Source: Martelella lutilitoris
GTDB lineage: Bacteria > Pseudomonadota > Alphaproteobacteria > Rhizobiales > Rhizobiaceae
DNA: 64,000 bases
Assembly (NCBI RefSeq): GCF_005924265.1
Contig: NZ_VCLB01000005.1
Span: forward strand, 62,001 to 126,000
Direction: 5' to 3'
Each line of letters opens with the position of its first letter. The stretch's first letter is position 1. The translations under genes were made by a program, and so were the position numbers. The notes below the pieces were generated by a model, which saw only the letters and a list, made by a program, of their open reading frames with translations, made no database searches and was not told where the DNA came from. This document shows positions 58,535 to 64,000 of this stretch, piece by piece.

Positions 58535-58551
58535 AGGGCTTGAAAAGCCCT
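58535..58551 (+). promoter_or_regulatory. Short perfect hairpin in the lipoprotein leader
   Basis: AGGGCTT-GAA-AAGCCCT, seven pairs with a three-base loop, ending 24 bases before the GTG start at 58576. No U tract. Could be a leader hairpin; significance unknown. Confidence 0.25.
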
Positions 58552-58575
58552 TGAGAGAGGAAAGGAATACTCGCC

Positions 58576-59109
58576 GTGTCATTTCGCACCACCCGTCGCC
58601 TGGCCGCCGTTCTGGCCCTTTCCGGCCTCGCGGCCTGCTCCACGGCCACGCCCGAGCCGGAGCCCCAGCCCGCCCAGCCGATCACGCCGGGCGTCAACCT
58701 GACGGCGCTCTCGCGCATCTGCCCGAAGGCGATGCTCGATGACGACCAGGCCTTTGATCGCGTCTATTCGCCCGCCGGCTCAACGTCGGCCGAAAATCTC
58801 GTCTACCAGGTCTCGCTGGCCGAATATACGCGCACCTGCACGGTCGCGCCAACGGGAGACCAGCTTCTGCTGCAGGTCGCCGTCGCCGGTCGCCTGATCG
58901 GCGGACCAAAAGCCAAGCCAGGCACTTACAAGGTGCCGGTGCGCGTCGAAATCGTCGACGGCGACGTGGCGCTTTATGACAAGGTCACCGTGCAGGAGGT
59001 CGAACTGCCGGCCGAGGGCATGGCGACCCAGTTCCTGTTCCGGGCGGATGACCTGCCGGTGCCGGCCACCGCCGGTGAGGGCACGCGGGTCAGGGTCGGG
59101 ATCGACTGA
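58576..59109 (+). CDS. Putative lipoprotein of unknown function
   Basis: 177 residues from GTG 58576 (GAGAGGAAAGG upstream). N-terminal helix TTRRLAAVLALSGLAAC with the lipobox LAAC, so lipidation at Cys21, then a Pro/Glu linker (TPEPEPQPAQP). The mature domain has CPKAMLDDDQAFDRVYSP, TCTVAPTGDQLLLQVAVAGRLIGGPKAKPGTYKVPVRVEIVDGDVALYDK, with a beta-sandwich look. Conserved in rhizobia as far as can be judged, but without assigned role. Convergent with the HAD gene. Confidence 0.8.
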   Translation: MSFRTTRRLAAVLALSGLAACSTATPEPEPQPAQPITPGVNLTALSRICPKAMLDDDQAFDRVYSPAGSTSAENLVYQVSLAEYTRTCTVAPTGDQLLLQVAVAGRLIGGPKAKPGTYKVPVRVEIVDGDVALYDKVTVQEVELPAEGMATQFLFRADDLPVPATAGEGTRVRVGID

Positions 59110-59120
59110 TATCCGTAACC

Positions 59121-59141
59121 GGACGCCGTCAAACGGCGTCC
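59121..59141. terminator. Hairpin between convergent lipoprotein and HAD genes
   Basis: GGACGCCGT (59121-59129), loop CAA, ACGGCGTCC (59133-59141): nine perfect pairs. It starts 12 bases after the lipoprotein stop and overlaps the last codons of the HAD gene. It lacks a U tract on both strands, so it is a stem-loop that could protect mRNA ends or pause polymerase, rather than a classical terminator. Confidence 0.4.
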
Positions 59142-59818
59142 GACCATTCCAGAAGCGCGGTCGCGACGGCGGGCAGGTCTTCCATGCGGTGTATCACCGT
59201 CTCGGCCCCGGCCTCGGTCAGCTTGTCGGCGTGGGTCGGTCCGGTATGCGATGCGCCGGTAAAACCGACGACGCGCATGCCGGCGGCCTTCGCGCCCGTG
59301 ACGCCGTGAACCGAATCCTCGATCACCAGCGTGTTTGCGGGCCGCGCGCCCATCTGTTGCGCGCCATGCAGGAAGATATCCGGCTTCGGCTTGACCCGAT
59401 CCGGTCCGAGACTTTCGGCAGAAAAGATGTTCGGCTCGAACAGATCGATATAGCCGACCTTGGTCAGCATCGCCTTGATGCGGTCTTCCGTCGAATTGGA
59501 GCAGACGCAGCGCGGCTCGGAAAGCTGGGCCACGGCCTCGCGCACGCCCTCGATGGCCTGCAACTCGCGCTTCAGCCGCTCATCGAGGATGGTCTTGTGC
59601 TGCTCGATCAGACTGGCCTGCAGCGGGATGGCGGCTTCCTTCTCCACGGCCATCAGAATGTCGCGGAAGGTCAGGCCCGAGAAGCGTTCGCCGATCTCGC
59701 CGGCGGTGATCGGGTAACCGGCCTCGCTCAACAGTCTGGATTCCACCTGGGCGGCGAGAAATTCGGAATCGACGAGAACACCGTCGCAGTCGAAAATGAT
59801 GAGGTCAAAGCGGCTCAT
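59129..59818 (-). CDS. HAD-family phosphatase
   Basis: 229 residues, subfamily I with alpha-helical cap. Motif I DCDGVLVDSEFLA (nucleophile Asp and general acid Asp), motif II SNSTEDR, motif III with Lys in VKPKPDIFLHGAQQ and motif IV VIEDSVHGVTGAKAAGM. Hydrolyses a small phosphate monoester in the cytosol (beta-phosphoglucomutase/6-phosphogluconate-phosphatase-like). It lies downstream of the sqd genes on the same strand, 83 bases away, and its substrate is unknown. Confidence 0.92.
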   Translation of the reverse strand: MSRFDLIIFDCDGVLVDSEFLAAQVESRLLSEAGYPITAGEIGERFSGLTFRDILMAVEKEAAIPLQASLIEQHKTILDERLKRELQAIEGVREAVAQLSEPRCVCSNSTEDRIKAMLTKVGYIDLFEPNIFSAESLGPDRVKPKPDIFLHGAQQMGARPANTLVIEDSVHGVTGAKAAGMRVVGFTGASHTGPTHADKLTEAGAETVIHRMEDLPAVATALLEWSDAV

Positions 59819-59901
59819 TGAAAAATCCTGTTGGTCATTTCAGTCCTGGGCGCGGCACGATAGCACGCCGGAGATAGGGTCGAGGAGTGGCCAGATCAAA
59901 T

Positions 59902-60819
59902 TCACGACGGCCGCGATGCGAGATGGCGGGCGAGAAACCCCTCGACCAGGGTTTGCAGCGTGGCGGAAAAGAGCGGCATGCCGCCCGTTCGCCAGCCGAG
60001 CGCGTTGAGCCGGCTTGTGGCCATGACGCTGACCTGGTCATGGTCGGCGCGCGCGGGCAGGGGGTGGGGCGAGGCAAGCGCGGCCTTCAGCGGTGCCAGA
60101 ATGGTGTGGTTGTCGACCACGATGTCGGAGACATTGAGCGCCTTGCCGGAGACCTTGGGAATTTGGGCGGTAAGCACGGCGAGCACCGCGCCGGCGAGAT
60201 CGCGGCCGTGAAGCTCGCTTCCGGCCCGCGGCGCAATCGTCCTGCCCTCGAGATAATCGGTGAAAAGGCTCTCCCACTTGTTGGGGTAAAGGTCGCCGTA
60301 AATGCCGGTTGCCCTGAGGCTCGCCGGCACGAAACCGGGCGCGGCAAGGGCGGCTAGCGCCTTCTCCGCCTCAAGCTTGGCCTTGCCGTAAAGGCTTGCC
60401 GGGTCCGGCGCAAGCGTCTCGGCAAGCGGCGTTCCTGGGGGATAGCCGTCGAAGACGGCGCGGCTCGAGAGGAAGAGGCAGTGCTTTACGCCGGCCTGCC
60501 GTGCGGCCTCGAACAGGGCGACGCTGCCGTCGACATTCAGCCTGAAAAAGCCCGCCGGATCGTCTCCCTCGCCGCCGCGATAGCGTCCCGGCACATGGGA
60601 AAAGGCGGCATGGACGAAGACATCGATGCCGTCGAACAGCGCGCCTTCGGGTTTTCCTTCCGCAAGGTCGAGCGGCCGGTAGCCGACGGCAGGGGAGAAT
60701 AGCCCGTCCGCAGGAGCCCTGCGGCCGGCAACCGTGACCTTGTGGCCCGCCGCAAGGCATTCTTCCACGATGTAGCGGCCGGCAAGCCCGGTTCCGCCGC
60801 TGACGAGAAGATGTTTCAT
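59902..60819 (-). CDS. sqdC: SDR-type NAD(P)-dependent oxidoreductase of the sulfolipid operon (SqdC-like)
   Basis: From ATG 60819 305 residues, overlapping the upstream glycosyltransferase by four bases. Extended SDR: KHLLVSGGTGLAGRYIVEECLAAGHKVTVAGR (Rossmann), FLSSRAVFDGYPPGTPL, YGKAKLEAEKAL (Tyr-x3-Lys). Third gene of the order sqdB - sqdD - sqdC known from Sinorhizobium and Rhodobacter sulfolipid biosynthesis; the precise step of SqdC is undefined. Confidence 0.82.
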   Translation of the reverse strand: MKHLLVSGGTGLAGRYIVEECLAAGHKVTVAGRRAPADGLFSPAVGYRPLDLAEGKPEGALFDGIDVFVHAAFSHVPGRYRGGEGDDPAGFFRLNVDGSVALFEAARQAGVKHCLFLSSRAVFDGYPPGTPLAETLAPDPASLYGKAKLEAEKALAALAAPGFVPASLRATGIYGDLYPNKWESLFTDYLEGRTIAPRAGSELHGRDLAGAVLAVLTAQIPKVSGKALNVSDIVVDNHTILAPLKAALASPHPLPARADHDQVSVMATSRLNALGWRTGGMPLFSATLQTLVEGFLARHLASRPS

Positions 60820-61676
60820 GCCGGTTTTTTCGGGTTCTCGAGCGTTGCGATGTCGGGGATCCGCTCGCCGTCGAAATAGGCCCACCACAGATCGATCAGC
60901 GGCTTGAGCGCTTCGGCGCGCGGGTGATCCTCTTCCCACGGCTTTTCATACTGGAAGTGCAGCACGCCGATATCGGACCAGTTCCATAAGTCCGGCATGT
61001 TGAACCAGACATATTGCAGCATGTTCATGAACACCGGCAGGCCGTGCCAGTCGGGAAAGAAGGTCTGCAGGAAGGTCTGGTCGGTGCGCCGCCAGAAGGC
61101 CTCCGGCGCATCGAGCGCCTCCAGCATGGCCTCGAATGTCGCGACATCCGGCCGGGCAACGAAGACGCCGGAGTTCAGCCGGTGGAAATCCGCGAGGCTC
61201 TCGTAGACATTCGGCGCGGCGGAAAACTCCGGATAGAAGAACAGCTTGTCGATATTCCTCAAGACGATGGCATCGGCATCGATGAACACGACCGCATGAT
61301 ATTCGACAAGCTGCCAGAGCCTCAGCTTGCAGAAATTGTCGAGGGGCGTGTGGAAGTCCGGCTTGCGGCCCTTGGTGAAGGGCGCATTGCCATGCACTTC
61401 GCGCCGCGCATGGCGGGCGTTGAAGGCATCCGACAGGGGCAGATGGTCGACGCCGATCATCCGGCAGCCGATATCTTCCAGTTGCTTCAGGCTCTCCTCC
61501 GGCGTGCCGCCGGTGAAAAGCACGACGACATCGGCCGGCGAGCCGGTCAGGAAGATCGAGCGGGCCAGCGCCAGCGCACCCATCGCATAGTCTGCATTGG
61601 TGACCAACGTGACGAAGGCGAACGGGGCCTTGGCGTCCGCGTTGCGGCGGACGCCTTCATTTGAAGGATCAGGCAT
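60816..61676 (-). CDS. sqdD: Family 8-like glycosyltransferase of the sulfolipid operon (SqdD-like)
   Basis: 286 residues of glycogenin/GT8 type: FAFVTLVTNADYAMGALALARSIFLTG at the start, metal-binding VVFIDADAIVLRNIDKLF (DxD), LNSGVFVARPDVATFEAMLEAL. GT8 enzymes transfer hexose from UDP-sugars with retention. Position directly downstream of sqdB (four bases) and coupled to sqdC makes it the SqdD that transfers sulfoquinovose to diacylglycerol. Cytosolic, membrane-associated. Confidence 0.87.
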   Translation of the reverse strand: MPDPSNEGVRRNADAKAPFAFVTLVTNADYAMGALALARSIFLTGSPADVVVLFTGGTPEESLKQLEDIGCRMIGVDHLPLSDAFNARHARREVHGNAPFTKGRKPDFHTPLDNFCKLRLWQLVEYHAVVFIDADAIVLRNIDKLFFYPEFSAAPNVYESLADFHRLNSGVFVARPDVATFEAMLEALDAPEAFWRRTDQTFLQTFFPDWHGLPVFMNMLQYVWFNMPDLWNWSDIGVLHFQYEKPWEEDHPRAEALKPLIDLWWAYFDGERIPDIATLENPKKPA

Positions 61677-61680
61677 CAGA

Positions 61681-62901
61681 TCACGAAACCGATTTCAGCG
61701 ACTTGCCTTCGGGATCGCGGTTGATCTTGGTGGCAATGTCCTTGGTCCAGGCCGAAACGGCCGGAACGCGCTTGCGATCGACGCGATAGGCGTATTTCTT
61801 GGCAATGTCGACGATCTCTTCCAGAAGCCCTTCCTTCAGCGTCGTCGGGTTAAGGCCGAGGGAGAGGAACTTGTCGTTCTTGACGATCAGGTCGTTCTCC
61901 GGCGCTTCCTTGCGCGGGTTGGGCAGCCAGGCAATCTCTGTGCCGGACATTTCGGAAATCATCTTCGCCAAATCGCGCACCCGGTGGGTCTCGGTCATCT
62001 GGTTGAAGATTTCCACGCGCGCGTTCTTCTCCGGCGGATTGTTGAGCGCAAGCTCGATGCAGCGCACCGAATCCTGGATGTGGATGAAGGCGCGGGTCTG
62101 GCCGCCGACGCCGTGGACGGTGAGCGGATAGCCGATCGCCGCCTGGATCAGGAAGCGGTTCAGCACGGTGCCGTAATCGCCGTCATAATCGAAACGGTTG
62201 ATCAACTGCGGATGGCGCTTGGTCTGCTCGGTATGCGTGCCCCAGACGATGCCCTGATGCAGGTCGGTGATGCGAAGGCCGTCATTCTTGGCATAGAAGG
62301 CGAAGAGAAGCTGATCCAGGCACTTGGTCATGTGGTAGATCGAGCCGGGGTTCGATGGATAGAGGATTTCCTGGCTGACCTTTTCGCCGGTCGTCGCCTC
62401 GATATCCACCGGCAGATAGCCTTCCGGGATCGCCGCGCCGACGGTCGAATAGCCATAGACGCCCATCGTGCCGAGGTGGATGATGTGGGAATCGAGACCG
62501 ATCTCGACCAGCGCGTTCAGAAGATTGTGCGTCGCGCTCACATTGTTGTCGACCGTGTAGTTCTTGTGCCGGTCCGACTTCATCGAATAGGGGGCGGCGC
62601 GCTGTTCGGCGAAATGGATGATGGCGTCCGGCTTTTCGTCTGCAAGCCATTTCTTCAGGATCTCGTAGTCCTTGGCGAGATCGATCAGGTGGAAATGGAT
62701 CCGGCGGCCGGTTTCCGCGTGCCAGATGCGGGTGCGTTCCTGGATCGAATCCATCGGCGTCAGCGACTGGACGCCGAGCTCGGTGTCGATCCAGCGCCGC
62801 GACAGGTTGTCGATGATATGGATTTCGTGTCCGGCATCAGACAGATGCAGCGACGTGGGCCATCCGATGAACCCGTCTCCGCCCATAACCGCAATTTTCA
62901 T
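61681..62901 (-). CDS. sqdB: UDP-sulfoquinovose synthase
   Basis: 406 residues, extended SDR. NAD-binding GGDGFIGWPTSLHLSDAGHE, catalytic Tyr/Lys in YHMTKCLDQLLFAFY, and the SQD1/SqdB blocks MGVYGYSTVGAAIPEGYLP, RITDLHQGIVWGTHTEQT and YGTVLNRFLIQAAIGYPLTVHGVGGQTRAFIH. Makes UDP-sulfoquinovose from UDP-glucose and sulfite, for the plant-type sulfolipid SQDG, which replaces phospholipid under phosphate limitation in rhizobia. First gene of the sqdB-sqdD-sqdC operon. Confidence 0.94.
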   Translation of the reverse strand: MKIAVMGGDGFIGWPTSLHLSDAGHEIHIIDNLSRRWIDTELGVQSLTPMDSIQERTRIWHAETGRRIHFHLIDLAKDYEILKKWLADEKPDAIIHFAEQRAAPYSMKSDRHKNYTVDNNVSATHNLLNALVEIGLDSHIIHLGTMGVYGYSTVGAAIPEGYLPVDIEATTGEKVSQEILYPSNPGSIYHMTKCLDQLLFAFYAKNDGLRITDLHQGIVWGTHTEQTKRHPQLINRFDYDGDYGTVLNRFLIQAAIGYPLTVHGVGGQTRAFIHIQDSVRCIELALNNPPEKNARVEIFNQMTETHRVRDLAKMISEMSGTEIAWLPNPRKEAPENDLIVKNDKFLSLGLNPTTLKEGLLEEIVDIAKKYAYRVDRKRVPAVSAWTKDIATKINRDPEGKSLKSVS

Positions 62902-63096
62902 GGAGCCACTCCGATCCGTTTTGTCATGCAGTGAATTTCGCTATTAACCGAAACCAGTATGACATAAATGCAATGGTTTTTTTACGCAATCTCTCCCGAT
63001 GCCGGCAAAGCACGCTGCCCGACCAAGATTTCTCCATTGCGCCGGCGGCGGCCGTGAGACTAGGAGAGAGCGCGAAAACACGATGCGGGACCGGAT

Positions 63097-63567
63097 ATGA
63101 CAGGCAAAAGTGACGGAAATTCTGCGGATCTGAGCGGCTGGCTCGAAGACGGCGAGCATCATCTGCGACAGCGGGTCTATTACGAGGACACGGATTTCTC
63201 CGGCGTCGTCTATCATGCCCGTTACCTGCACTTCCTTGAGCGCGGCCGCACCGACTACCTGCGCTGCCTCGGCGTTGAACAGCGCACGCTGCACACGATC
63301 GACGAGGAAGGACTGGCCTTCGCCGTCCATCACATGGACCTCAAATTCATCCGGCCGGCGCGCATGGATGATATTCTGGAGATCACCACGAAAACGACGC
63401 GGGCGACCGGCGCGCGCATGGTGCTGGAGCAGACGATTTCCGCTGCCGACGTGCTTTTGACGACCGCGACCGTCACCGTGGTCGTCATCAACAAACACGG
63501 CCGCGCCCGACGGATGCCGGACGATCTGGCGGCGACATTGCTGCAGGCAAGGGGAGAGGAAGCCTGA
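63097..63567 (+). CDS. ybgC: Tol-Pal associated acyl-CoA thioesterase YbgC
   Basis: 156 residues. 4HBT-type hotdog with RVYYEDTDFSGVVYHARYLHFLERGRTDYLRCLG (catalytic Asp in DTDFSG) and MDLKFIRPARMDDILEI. YbgC hydrolyses short acyl-CoA/acyl-ACP and is encoded in front of tolQRAB in most Gram-negatives; tolQ follows here after 321 bases. Alternate start: GTG at the upstream is not seen. Role linked to the cell envelope. Confidence 0.95.
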   Translation: MTGKSDGNSADLSGWLEDGEHHLRQRVYYEDTDFSGVVYHARYLHFLERGRTDYLRCLGVEQRTLHTIDEEGLAFAVHHMDLKFIRPARMDDILEITTKTTRATGARMVLEQTISAADVLLTTATVTVVVINKHGRARRMPDDLAATLLQARGEEA

Positions 63568-63888
63568 CCCTGCTGCATCGGGCTTGCTAAAACATGAGTA
63601 TTATGTGAAGGAATTCCGCCATCGCCCTGCGGGGGCGTGATCCTCGGCGCGCGCCATGGATTTCAGGGGTTTCGGCCCTCTGGTAACCGGGCGTTAACCA
63701 TGATCATGTTTCATGTGAGAAGCGGGATTTCGGGCTGTTTTGCCTAGGTTTCACCACGTTTTTGTACGAGATGAAACTAATATGCGGAAGCTTCGCAATC
63801 CCATCGCAAATCGAACACGTAACTCGCAGGCGGCTCTAACCGTACCCGCCCGGTCAAACGGGCCCATATATTCAAGGACTTTTGTCAC
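63568..63888. other. Noncoding region upstream of tolQ (321 bases)
   Basis: No gene recognised. It contains a CATGATCATG palindrome near 63695-63710, an inverted GTTTCA/TGAAAC pair around 63750-63775, a GCCCG-GTCAAA-CGGGC stem-loop near 63850 and the tolQ ribosome site AAGGAC (63874 region). Probably the tolQRAB promoter; no clear -35/-10 pair was identified. Confidence 0.4.
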
Positions 63889-64000
63889 ATGGAACAGCTT
63901 GGGTTGGAAGCAGCACACGCCGATGTCGGCCTGCTGGCGCTCTTCATGCAGGCCGGACTGATCGTCAAACTGGTCATGATCGGCCTGATTGCCGCCTCGG
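63889..64000 (+). CDS. tolQ: Tol-Pal system membrane protein TolQ, N-terminal part (3' end outside window)
   Basis: Starts at ATG 63889 with AAGGAC ten bases upstream. The visible 37 residues MEQLGLEAAHADVGLLALFM... continue QAGLIVKLVMIGLIAAS, matching the N-terminal helix of TolQ (a MotA/ExbB-type proton-channel subunit). Its place after ybgC supports this. The rest is beyond the window. Confidence 0.9.
   Translation, partial: MEQLGLEAAHADVGLLALFMQAGLIVKLVMIGLIAAS

Overview
The window looks like chromosome of a GC-rich alphaproteobacterium of the Rhizobiales (Hyphomicrobiales), probably Rhizobiaceae or a close relative. The pointers are the gene order tldD - ialB - coxB - coxA - ctaB - coxF - ctaG - coxC - DUF983 - SURF1 - mug-like - ispH - thrB - rnhA, two BA14K-family surface proteins, a bioMNY biotin ECF transporter, an sqdBDC-type sulfolipid operon and an ybgC-tolQ junction. 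Genus cannot be fixed from sequence reading alone. I see no prophage, insertion sequence, CRISPR array or rRNA. There is one tRNA, tRNA-Pro(GGG).

Layout. 1-9.9 kb: ion and phosphate genes, namely the end of a P3A-type H+-ATPase, a PPK2 polyphosphate kinase, a small zinc-ribbon membrane protein, a CPA1 Na+/H+ antiporter fused to a cNMP-type domain, tRNA-Pro, a formylglycine-generating enzyme, and a ClC antiporter divergent from an N-truncated MgtE. 10-13 kb: a thioesterase, then a yceI - cytochrome b561 - yceI cluster followed by two very small membrane proteins. 13-20 kb: lepA, two orphan genes, an XRE-cupin regulator, a GNAT enzyme, acetylpolyamine amidohydrolase, and two BA14K proteins. 20-26 kb: a HigBA-like toxin-antitoxin pair inserted beside rlmD-like - tlyA - dxs - pirin - xseB. 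26-36 kb: thioesterase, bioMNY, a YcaQ-like DNA glycosylase, aroC, a phosphatase, fabI, pdxH, a UPF0303 protein, a GNAT and tldD. 36-47.6 kb: the aa3 cytochrome c oxidase structural and assembly genes, running into ispH, thrB and rnhA. 47.6-55.6 kb: an orphan membrane protein, a peroxiredoxin, a stand-alone DsbD-alpha protein, YqgE, a zinc metallopeptidase, and a seven-transmembrane PAS-GGDEF-EAL protein whose two catalytic domains are both degenerate. 55.6-64 kb: an M16 peptidase with thrC, a lipoprotein, a HAD phosphatase, sqdC-sqdD-sqdB, ybgC and the start of tolQ.

How the genes work together. The cox block encodes subunits I-III, haem O synthesis (ctaB), CuB insertion (ctaG) and SURF1 assembly. 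Its leader carries two TTGA/TCAA palindromes of the type recognised by CRP/FNR/FixK regulators, and a strong hairpin terminator separates coxA from ctaB, which would set a structural-to-assembly ratio. thrB and thrC carry out the last two steps of threonine synthesis. dxs and ispH are the first and last steps of the MEP isoprenoid pathway. sqdBDC should make the sulfolipid SQDG.

Most interesting observations: the degenerate GGDEF-EAL receptor, the YceI-b561-YceI cluster with its microproteins, the XRE-cupin/GNAT/acetylpolyamine deacetylase locus with a palindrome over a probably leaderless start, the FGE with no sulfatase nearby, a Mug-like glycosylase lacking the family's catalytic Asn, and a GNAT gene without a standard start codon. 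No wholly new multi-gene system is demonstrated; these are candidates.
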